Positions 1-5,235 of a stretch of DNA of 5,582 bases are shown here, piece by piece. The position numbers and the translations under genes were made by a program. The notes beneath the pieces were generated by a model. The model saw nothing but the letters and a program-made list of their open reading frames with translations. It was not told where the DNA came from and made no database searches. Source of the DNA: JAJTFW01 sp046160245 (lineage in GTDB: Bacteria; Bacteroidota; Bacteroidia; AKYH767-A; OLB10); contig JBJXGU010000335.1 of NCBI GenBank assembly GCA_046160245.1, forward strand, positions 1 through 5,582, read 5' to 3'. How positions within the stretch are numbered: the first letter of the stretch is position 1; the number at the start of each line of letters is the position of its first letter.

Positions 1-320
1 TATATAAGGATTATTTTACTGAGTTCTATAATAAACAACGACAGAAAGTAAAAGACAAAATCCTCTGGACATTCAAAGTGATAGAAATCACTCAACAGAT
101 TCCAGTAGAATACTTCAAGCATATTGAAGGAACAGATGGACTTTATGAAATACGAGTATCGCAAGGAAGCGACATATTTAGAATTTTTTGCTTTTTTGAT
201 CACGGAAAAATTATTGTATTAGCTAATGGATTTCAGAAAAAGACACAGAAGACGCCAAAATCTGAAATCGATAAAGCACTTAAAATAAAACAAGAATATG
301 AAACAGAAGAAAAATACTAA
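1..320 (+). CDS. HigB/RelE-family toxin (phage-derived Gp49-like), 5' end cut by window edge
   Basis: Probable toxin of a type II toxin-antitoxin pair. Family members are small RelE-fold ribonucleases that cut mRNA, usually at the ribosome. The reading frame is open from base 3 to the TAA at 318-320, giving 105 visible residues. A GTG at 78 is in frame, but it cannot be the true start: the preceding 25 codons (beginning YKDYFTEFYNKQRQKVKDKI) are exactly what this family carries before the 'IPVEYFKHIEGTDGLYEIRV' core. Only a few N-terminal residues should be missing from a usual length near 110. Family signatures visible are the 'F.K.IEGTDGLYEIRV' strand, 'FRIFCFFDHGKIIVLANGFQKKTQKTP' and a basic C-terminal helix. 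The last 23 bases overlap the antitoxin gene, implying translational coupling in toxin-first order. Family assignment is by remembered motif, not search; the substrate is inferred. Confidence 0.86.
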   Translation, partial: YKDYFTEFYNKQRQKVKDKILWTFKVIEITQQIPVEYFKHIEGTDGLYEIRVSQGSDIFRIFCFFDHGKIIVLANGFQKKTQKTPKSEIDKALKIKQEYETEEKY

Positions 321-600
321 GTCTCTCGATCAGTTTATCGATGAGCAATACGGAAAAAAAGGAGCTACCAAACGTGAAAAGTTTGACAAAGGATATGAAT
401 CTTTTAAACTTGGATTTATGATTCAACAAGCTCGCTTAGAAAAAGGAATGACTCAGGAAGAACTTGCAGAGAAATGCGGAACTAACAAAGGTTACATTTC
501 TAAGATCGAGAACAACATCAAAGAAGTTCGAATTTCTACACTTCAAAAAATTGTTGAATTGGGATTAGGAGGTCATCTACAACTTTCAATCAAATTTTAA
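298..600 (+). CDS. XRE-family helix-turn-helix antitoxin (HigA-like)
   Basis: A 100-residue protein, probably the antitoxin and autorepressor paired with the toxin gene that it overlaps by 23 bases. Residues 1-36 are charged and lysine-rich and probably form the toxin-binding or linker part. Residues about 38-88 form a Cro/C1-type helix-turn-helix: 'IQQARLEKGMTQEELAEKCG' (helices 1-2), then 'NKGYISKIENNIKEVRISTL' (recognition helix and following turn). The ATG at 298 lies inside the toxin frame and no separate promoter is visible, so the two are probably co-transcribed. In HigBA-type modules the antitoxin commonly binds an operator upstream of the toxin gene; that region is outside the window. 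The C-terminal 'LGGHLQLSIKF' is a short beta-like tail seen in this subgroup. Pairing is inferred from overlap and family order. A stand-alone regulator is less likely. Confidence 0.88.
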   Translation: MKQKKNTKSLDQFIDEQYGKKGATKREKFDKGYESFKLGFMIQQARLEKGMTQEELAEKCGTNKGYISKIENNIKEVRISTLQKIVELGLGGHLQLSIKF

Positions 601-720
601 AAAACACTAAATCAAAACTTCTTATAATAGGTCATTTGCTTATGATACATCGAGGCTGACATTGAGCTACCTAAATCTTAATTTGTAATTTTAGTATCCC
701 AACAAATTGAAACATCGCTC

Positions 721-750
721 TGGGTCAGACACACCACAACGTGTCGGGAA
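721..750. repeat. GC-richer patch with a small imperfect hairpin
   Basis: Inside the 197-base gap between the antitoxin and the next small gene, bases 728-732 (GACAC) pair perfectly with 741-745 (GTGTC) around an 8-base loop. The patch at roughly 720-748 is visibly more GC-rich than its AT-rich surroundings. There is no T-run after the stem in either direction, so it is not a standard intrinsic terminator. It could be a degenerate REP-like intergenic repeat or a chance stem. The rest of 601-797 shows no gene, no clear promoter matching the Bacteroidota TAnnTTTG box, and no strong terminator. Confidence 0.3.
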
Positions 751-797
751 TAAATGAATTATAGCTCTATATTCTCCTTTTTTGTATATTTATTTTT

Positions 798-1004
798 ATG
801 AAAGCCATACTTATAACTCCAAAAACCGATACTGAATTTAAGTTCATAAGTGACTTGCTCAAGAAGCTAGGAGTTACTGCTTCTACAATGTCTAATGAAG
901 ATCTTGAAGATCTTGGTTTATCAAAATTATTAAAGTCTGTAGATAAGGTAAAAAAAGTTAGCAAAGATAGTGTCATAAAAAAACTCAAATCAAAAGTCAG
1001 ATAA
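798..1004 (+). CDS. Small antitoxin-like protein, function unknown
   Basis: A 68-residue protein beginning 'MKAILITPKTDTEFKFISDL'. It has an N-terminal beta strand, a helix ending at 'LLKKLGV', an acidic 'SNEDLEDLGLSKLLKSVD' segment and a lysine-rich C-terminal helix ('KVSKDSVIKKLKSKVR'). It resembles, from memory, short Bacteroidota proteins that precede RelE/ParE- or YoeB-like toxins, hence the antitoxin-like label; this is inference. The composition (charged, well-formed amphipathic segments) supports a real gene, whereas the frame on the opposite strand is Ser/Phe/Leu-rich as expected of a shadow. No Shine-Dalgarno precedes the ATG; the leader is T-rich. The three forward frames after 1004 are broken by stops and show no toxin-like sequence, so if it is an antitoxin it is an orphan. 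Confidence 0.62.
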   Translation: MKAILITPKTDTEFKFISDLLKKLGVTASTMSNEDLEDLGLSKLLKSVDKVKKVSKDSVIKKLKSKVR

Positions 1005-1130
1005 AGCCAAACTACTTTAATTGATTCAATTGATTGAAGTCTCAAAAAGTTTGTTCGAAATTCCTAAACTTAAATAGTATTGTAACCAACTTGAATTTTT
1101 CACTACCTATTCCATTTATTTTAGAGATAC

Positions 1131-1622
1131 TTATTTCCGCATTCCGCCCTTGCCTTGCGCCTTGCGTTCGCGAATTTTCTCCAGCAATTCACGTTTAAAT
1201 TCTTCTTCCGATTTAAATAATTTCGCCACTTTCTTGATGGGTAAGACTTGCTTAAATCGAGGATGGTATTTTTTCAAAATATCGACTTCTTGTTGACGAA
1301 GTGCAATGTCATCAGCGATAATATTGTCTACCTCTTTGTCCGATAAATTGTCTATTTCACCCTTGGCTTCTTTCAGATTACTCACTCTATTTTCTCGCAC
1401 TGATTTCATCTCCGTTGAATATTCATCATAAACCGGCCAAAAAACCTTTGCTTCTTCGGGAGTTAGACTAAGACGTTTGGTGATGAAAGCGATTTTCATG
1501 GATTCGATGTCTTTCATTCTTTCGCCTCGACCTCCTCCGGGTTGAGCGATTACAGATTCATAGCTGAATAGGCATAGTAAAGCAAAGAGTAAGGTGTAGA
1601 TAATTTTTTTCATAGTACGCAT
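1131..1622 (-). CDS. Secreted Spy/CpxP-like small protein of a sigma-factor cassette
   Basis: A 163-residue exported protein. Residues 1-26 form a signal peptide: basic 'MRTMKK', a hydrophobic core 'IIYTLLFALLCLF', and probable cleavage after 'VIA'. The mature part starts with a Gly/Arg-rich stretch and is then almost entirely helical and charged. The segment 'LSLTPEEAKVFWPVYDEY' (51-68) is the LTxxQ-like helix of Spy/CpxP-type periplasmic proteins, and 'LPIKKVAKLFKSEEEFKREL' (127-146) is the usual C-terminal helix. Bacteroidota relatives are often labelled 'sensor of ECF-type sigma factor'; a chaperone-like or sensory role in the periplasm is inferred from family and neighbours. The start codon overlaps the stop of the upstream gene by one base (TAATG at 1624-1620), pointing to coupled translation. 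A second ATG three codons in (1613) would also keep the signal peptide. Confidence 0.8.
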   Translation of the reverse strand: MRTMKKIIYTLLFALLCLFSYESVIAQPGGGRGERMKDIESMKIAFITKRLSLTPEEAKVFWPVYDEYSTEMKSVRENRVSNLKEAKGEIDNLSDKEVDNIIADDIALRQQEVDILKKYHPRFKQVLPIKKVAKLFKSEEEFKRELLEKIRERKAQGKGGMRK

Positions 1623-2092
1623 TATAATTCGTTTAATAATGTGGTTTCATTCATGGATTGAATGAGGTAGTTTTCTAATTCAAGGTCTTGTGTATTTAGT
1701 TGGGTAGTGTCGTTCTTGCTAGGTAAATCGTATAAAGTTTCTGCAAGCACTGCCTCTTCAAAATCGAGATAATAACCGCTATCAATAATTTCGTCAAGGC
1801 TAGGTGACTCCAGTTGGACTTGATTATCAGTTTTGCTGTTGATGGAATTGAAGTAAAGGAGACTGATGCAAATAATCATCAACGTAAAACTAATTCCAAC
1901 AAAAGCAGGACGAAAAACGGGAATGATGTACGTCTTGCTTTTATTTTCTTGAATCCGATCTTGAATTCTGGAACTTAAGTTATCAAAATACCCATCTGGT
2001 GCATTAAAGAAATCAGAAGTAGGAAGATTCCTTAAAGTAGGGGCATCCTTCAACTCATTTTCTCTTTCTATAGGGTTTGTATGCTGTGTCAT
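1622..2092 (-). CDS. Probable anti-sigma factor, single-pass inner-membrane protein
   Basis: A 156-residue protein placed between an ECF sigma gene (35 bases upstream) and a secreted Spy-like gene (one-base overlap downstream). Residues 1-58 are hydrophilic and include 'NLPTSDFFNAPDGYFDNLSS' then 'RIQDRIQE', a segment typical of Bacteroidota membrane proteins encoded after ECF sigma factors. Residues about 61-82 are one hydrophobic helix ('FVGISFTLMIICISLLYF'). The remaining 70 residues are acidic and presumably periplasmic. The expected role is to hold the sigma factor at the membrane through the cytoplasmic N-terminus and release it on an envelope signal. That role is inferred from topology and gene order; no zinc-binding HxxxCxxC motif of the ZAS anti-sigma type is present, so the binding mode would differ. 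There is no Shine-Dalgarno before the ATG. Confidence 0.68.
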   Translation of the reverse strand: MTQHTNPIERENELKDAPTLRNLPTSDFFNAPDGYFDNLSSRIQDRIQENKSKTYIIPVFRPAFVGISFTLMIICISLLYFNSINSKTDNQVQLESPSLDEIIDSGYYLDFEEAVLAETLYDLPSKNDTTQLNTQDLELENYLIQSMNETTLLNEL

Positions 2093-2127
2093 GATTTGTT
2101 GTTAAGAGGCGTTTAGCACTTCTTGGT

Positions 2128-2679
2128 TTAATCGGTAAGAATATATTTTTCTACTTTAGTCACTGCGTGATGATAAGAAGCCTTGAGAGCGCCTACCGAT
2201 GTCCCTAATACTTGCGACATTTCCTCGTATTTCATATTGTCGTAGTAGCGAAGATTGAAGACTAGTCTCTGTTTCTCAGGCAAACCTAATATAGCCTGTT
2301 GTAATTTCAATTCTAGCTTGTTGGAATCGAAAGGAATCATGCTGTTAACATGGTTTTTTAATTCGTGTTCTACATCATGAATGGGTAGAAAAAAGCGTTT
2401 TCGCTTCTGTTTTAGATGGGCTAAGCATTCGTTGGTAGCAATTCGATAAATCCAGGTGAAAAGTTGACTATCTTCCCTAAATCCTTCTAAATGATTCCAC
2501 ACTTTTATAAAAGTATTTTGAACTAAATCGTTGGCATCGTCATGTACAATAACCATTCTCCGAACATGGAGATACACTCTTTGCTGGTACTTTTTTATAA
2601 TCAAATTAAAGGCATAATGAGCATTCGCTTGCGAATCTCTAAACATTGCCAATAATTCCTGATCGCTTAGTTCAGCCAT
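2128..2679 (-). CDS. ECF-type RNA polymerase sigma factor
   Basis: A 183-residue sigma-70 family protein of the extracytoplasmic-function group, which directs RNA polymerase to a specific promoter set. Numbered from the ATG at 2679, residues about 22-93 are the sigma-2 domain: 'FNLIIKKYQQRVYLHVRRMV', the core-binding 'DANDLVQNTFIKVW', and the promoter-melting stretch 'TWIYRIATNECLAHLKQKRK'. A linker with little conservation follows. Residues about 124-180 are sigma-4, with 'LPEKQRLVFNLRYYDNMKYE' and the helix-turn-helix 'EMSQVLGTSVGALKASYHHA'. An in-frame GTG at 2685 would add two residues; the ATG is preferred because 'MAELSDQELL' is a normal family N-terminus and neither site has a clear ribosome binding site. 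It heads a same-strand unit with the putative anti-sigma and Spy-like genes, so autoregulation is plausible. Target promoters cannot be inferred here. Confidence 0.93.
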   Translation of the reverse strand: MAELSDQELLAMFRDSQANAHYAFNLIIKKYQQRVYLHVRRMVIVHDDANDLVQNTFIKVWNHLEGFREDSQLFTWIYRIATNECLAHLKQKRKRFFLPIHDVEHELKNHVNSMIPFDSNKLELKLQQAILGLPEKQRLVFNLRYYDNMKYEEMSQVLGTSVGALKASYHHAVTKVEKYILTD

Positions 2680-2760
2680 AAACACAAATAAATAAATCGG
2701 ATTTTCAAGTTCGACACTCTACTCCCCTAATGGTTTAATCGCACCCTAAAAAGAATTTTA

Positions 2761-3726
2761 TTAAGCCAGCACTCGTTTTCGAGCCATTACTTTTTGTACG
2801 GCTTCCACAATATTGTTTGCTTCTAATCCGTATTTTTTCATGAGTTGCTCGGGAGTTCCACTTTCTCCAAATGAATCGTTAACGGCAACATATTCCTGTG
2901 GACTTGGGAAGTTAACCGCTAAAACTTGTGCAACCGTATCACCTAATCCACCAATGCGATTATGCTCTTCAGCAATTACTACACAACCAGTTTTTTTCAA
3001 TGAATCTAAAATGGCTTTTTCATCGATGGGTTTAATGGTGTGGATGTTGATGATCTCTGCCGAAATTCCCATCGCTTCCAATTGCTCACCAGCTTCAATG
3101 GCTTTCCAAACTAAATGTCCTGTAGCAATAATGGTTACATCAGTACCTTCATTCAGCATGACTGCTTTTCCGATTTCAAATTTCTGATCGGCAGGCGTAA
3201 AGTTTGGGACAGCAGGCCGTCCAAAACGTAAATAAACAGGACCATGATGTTCAGCTATGGCTAAAGTAGCTGCTTTGGTTTGATTGAAATCGCAAGGATT
3301 AATCACAGTCATTCCGGGTAACATTTTCATCAATCCAATGTCTTCTAAAATTTGATGTGTGGCACCATCTTCTCCCAAGGTTAATCCCGCATGTGAAGCG
3401 CATATTTTTACGTTCTTATCTGAATAAGCAATCGACTGACGTATTTGATCGTACACGCGTCCTGTACTGAAATTCGCAAACGTACCTGTGAATGGAATTT
3501 TTCCACCAATAGTAAGTCCGGCAGCGATCCCCATCATATTCGCTTCTGCAATTCCAACTTGAATGAAACGTGCTGGAAATTCTTTTGCAAAAGCATCCAT
3601 CTTCAATGATCCAGTAAGATCTGCGCACAGAGCTACAATATTTTCATTCTTTCTTCCTGCCTCGAGTAATCCGGCGCCAAAACCTGAACGAGTATCTTTC
3701 TTTTCACTAAATGTATATTTTTTCAT
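2761..3726 (-). CDS. Transketolase, C-terminal subunit (split two-gene type)
   Basis: A 321-residue subunit carrying the pyrimidine-binding and C-terminal domains of transketolase, which moves two-carbon ketol units between sugar phosphates in the non-oxidative pentose phosphate pathway, using thiamine diphosphate. Visible motifs: 'FIQVGIAEANMMGIAAGLTI' (54-73) with the cofactor-activating Glu at 61; 'ASHAGLTLGEDGATHQ' (110-125); 'LPGMTVINPCD' (136-146); 'PVYLRFGRP' (163-171) with a substrate-phosphate-type Arg; and the C-terminal-domain segment 'IAEEHNRIGGLGDTVAQ' (251-267). The length matches split C-subunits. It needs the N-terminal subunit, whose gene lies upstream on the same strand but separated by a vWA gene. 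The ATG sits 20 bases after the vWA stop with no Shine-Dalgarno. A paralogous family (1-deoxyxylulose-5-phosphate synthase) shares this fold, but its single-chain architecture does not fit. Confidence 0.93.
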   Translation of the reverse strand: MKKYTFSEKKDTRSGFGAGLLEAGRKNENIVALCADLTGSLKMDAFAKEFPARFIQVGIAEANMMGIAAGLTIGGKIPFTGTFANFSTGRVYDQIRQSIAYSDKNVKICASHAGLTLGEDGATHQILEDIGLMKMLPGMTVINPCDFNQTKAATLAIAEHHGPVYLRFGRPAVPNFTPADQKFEIGKAVMLNEGTDVTIIATGHLVWKAIEAGEQLEAMGISAEIINIHTIKPIDEKAILDSLKKTGCVVIAEEHNRIGGLGDTVAQVLAVNFPSPQEYVAVNDSFGESGTPEQLMKKYGLEANNIVEAVQKVMARKRVLA

Positions 3727-3746
3727 GGGATATGATGTGGTATGTT

Positions 3747-5132
3747 TTAATTGATGTTTACACTGATGCTAATTCCGGAAGCGATGCGGAATGTTTTTTC
3801 GATAGTATAGATGACAGATTGTGAATTCTTAGGTCGGAAAACGATGCGGTAGAGTCCGGGTTGCAAAACAATACTTTCCTTTACGCTATTCAGGGAGATG
3901 CGATCTACCCATTCTAGTTTATTATCTTTTTCTACTAAAATGTCGCCATAACCTGGAGCATTGCAAATGATGGTTGCTATGCCGGGCGTTGGAATTTGAA
4001 CAGAGGTAGTTTTACTTTGAGCCACATTTACATTGTTGATGTGGATGCGAGGCAACGTAAGCACTTCTAAATCATAATCACCTACAATATACCGAGTGAT
4101 ATCACTAAACTCTTGCACATTTAATGTTGCTTTTTCTCCATGCTTTCTAACAATGGCATACAGTTTTTTATACTCATTAGCACCATCTATTTTTAATTGC
4201 AAATCGCCTTGCGGAGCATCCAATGCAATAATTGTATGCTTTCCTACAGTAAGTATAACACTGTCCTTACTTACCGAAGGGATCGTATGCGCAGTAACTC
4301 GATACATTCCTAATGGATCAATCTGAACTGTGTCAGGTACACCTTTAGCATTGATGGTATGCATAAAATTATAAAGAACTGCACCACTTCGTTGATCGTA
4401 GAAAGTAATGCTGGTATTGGTTTCGGTGGGATGTGATTGAATATCGAGTAAGTTCACCTGAGCGGTGGTATTATTCAATGCTTGAGTAATCACAATATTG
4501 AAAGCATTTCTGAATTGTGTTTCATCGGTAGCATCAAAATAATTTCCGATGCATTCAAACTGTTTAATGAAATCTTTATTCAATCCCAATCCGATGACGA
4601 ATGGCTTTAATACAATTCCTTTTTTCTGAAGCATGGCCGATACTGCGCAAGGATCTCCATTACATTCTTCAATCCCATCTGTGATTAAAATAATTATATT
4701 TCTCGCTTGAGATTTTGGGAAATCACCACCACATTCTTCTAAAGAGCGTGCTATCGGTGTAGTTCCTGATGGATTGATTTCCTCTAATCTTTTTTTAATG
4801 GCGAAACTATTATTCTTTCCAAAAGGGACTTCTAATCGAGTATCGTCACAATCTTGAGGCGGATATTTTTTAGTATGACCATAAACTCGCAATGCCAATT
4901 CCAAATTGGTCATGTCATTTAAACTGTCGACCATCTCACTCAACATCTTCTTCGCTACTTCGTATTTTGTATTGGTTTCCCAACGCGCATACATGCTTTG
5001 CGATGCATCAAAAAGAAAAAGGATGCGAGTAGGTTGCTCTGGCGATTTTTTCTGAGCCATAACCATCCCAGTACTTAACAGAATAGCTGCTAGTAAAGAG
5101 AAAATAATTTTACTTCCGATGTTTTTTTTCAA
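3747..5132 (-). CDS. Exported von Willebrand factor A (vWA) domain protein
   Basis: A 461-residue protein with a signal peptide (residues 1-26, 'KIIFSLLAAILLSTGMVMA' then Gln-Lys-Lys) and no lipobox Cys, so probably periplasmic or secreted. The vWA domain covers about 34-220 and has an intact metal-ion-dependent adhesion site: D42-x-S44-x-S46 in 'LFLFDASQSMY', Thr in 'PSGTTPIARS' (121-130), and D152 in 'IIILITDGIEECNGDPCA'. Cysteines at 95, 157, 162 and 194 match positions conserved, as I recall, in a subgroup of exported vWA proteins ('CN.DPCA' and 'ECIG'), perhaps forming disulfides. Residues about 225-461 are beta-rich with repeated 'G.Y.L/R' strands ('LGMYRVTAH', 'VGDYDLEVLT', 'PGLYRIVFRP'), suggesting tandem Ig-like or PEGA-like modules. 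The start is TTG; no ATG or GTG lies between it and the upstream in-frame stop (5157-5159). The ligand and role are unknown. Confidence 0.88.
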   Translation of the reverse strand: MKKNIGSKIIFSLLAAILLSTGMVMAQKKSPEQPTRILFLFDASQSMYARWETNTKYEVAKKMLSEMVDSLNDMTNLELALRVYGHTKKYPPQDCDDTRLEVPFGKNNSFAIKKRLEEINPSGTTPIARSLEECGGDFPKSQARNIIILITDGIEECNGDPCAVSAMLQKKGIVLKPFVIGLGLNKDFIKQFECIGNYFDATDETQFRNAFNIVITQALNNTTAQVNLLDIQSHPTETNTSITFYDQRSGAVLYNFMHTINAKGVPDTVQIDPLGMYRVTAHTIPSVSKDSVILTVGKHTIIALDAPQGDLQLKIDGANEYKKLYAIVRKHGEKATLNVQEFSDITRYIVGDYDLEVLTLPRIHINNVNVAQSKTTSVQIPTPGIATIICNAPGYGDILVEKDNKLEWVDRISLNSVKESIVLQPGLYRIVFRPKNSQSVIYTIEKTFRIASGISISVNIN

Positions 5133-5136
5133 ATTA

Positions 5137-5144
5137 TTCCTTTC
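5137..5144 (-). promoter_or_regulatory. Ribosome binding site supporting the TTG start of the vWA gene
   Basis: On the minus strand GAAAGGAA ends four bases before the TTG at 5132-5130. It is the clearest Shine-Dalgarno-like sequence in the window and decides the start: the next in-frame ATG falls inside the signal peptide (residue 23), and nothing usable lies upstream before the stop. Confidence 0.6.
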
Positions 5145-5174
5145 GTAATTCCTTTTTTAATTGTATTTTTTGAA

Positions 5175-5235
5175 TAATGCTGACCTGACTTGATGTATAT
5201 TTTTTAATAAATAAATAAATAAAGCGTCAGCATTA
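5175..5235. repeat. 10-bp perfect inverted repeat around an (AATA)n tract
   Basis: Arms TAATGCTGAC (5175-5184) and GTCAGCATTA (5226-5235) are exact reverse complements separated by 41 bases. The right arm includes the stop codon of the transketolase N-subunit gene (5233-5235). Within the loop, 5206-5223 is an AATA tandem tract of about four and a half units, and the left arm is followed by a second CTGAC (5185-5189), giving an alternative pairing partner. There is no T-run after the stem on the minus strand, so a simple rho-independent terminator is not supported. It could be an mRNA-processing or stability hairpin between operon genes, or chance: in 5.5 kb one such 10-bp match within 60 bases is not very unlikely. 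Confidence 0.4.

Noticed and set aside
601..797. Integron attC site or gene-cassette boundary
   Set aside because: No GTTRRRY core with a matching RYYYAAC partner was found; small accessory genes alone are not enough.
767..1045. 92-codon minus-strand frame opposite the small antitoxin-like gene
   Set aside because: The composition is Ser/Phe/Leu-rich and mirrors the lysine-rich plus-strand gene; it is an antisense shadow.
2680..2760. Possible sigma-gene promoter: TTG at about 2720 and TTTATTTG near the start on the minus strand
   Set aside because: It differs from the Bacteroidota TAnnTTTG box, the spacing is too short, and it abuts the start codon, so it is not supported as a promoter.
2813..3187. 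124-codon plus-strand frame inside the transketolase C-subunit gene
   Set aside because: It lies wholly within a well-supported gene on the other strand and has Ser/Cys/Met-rich, domain-free composition.
3416..3754. Frames of 70 and 63 codons in and beside the transketolase C-subunit start
   Set aside because: Out-of-frame shadows of the transketolase sequence with no domain or plausible leader.
4096..4326. 76-codon plus-strand frame inside the vWA gene
   Set aside because: Shadow of the beta-rich tail; no independent evidence of coding.
5133..5232. Rho-independent terminator after the transketolase N-subunit gene
   Set aside because: The stem has a 41-base loop and is followed by an A-rich rather than a U-rich stretch on the transcribed strand.
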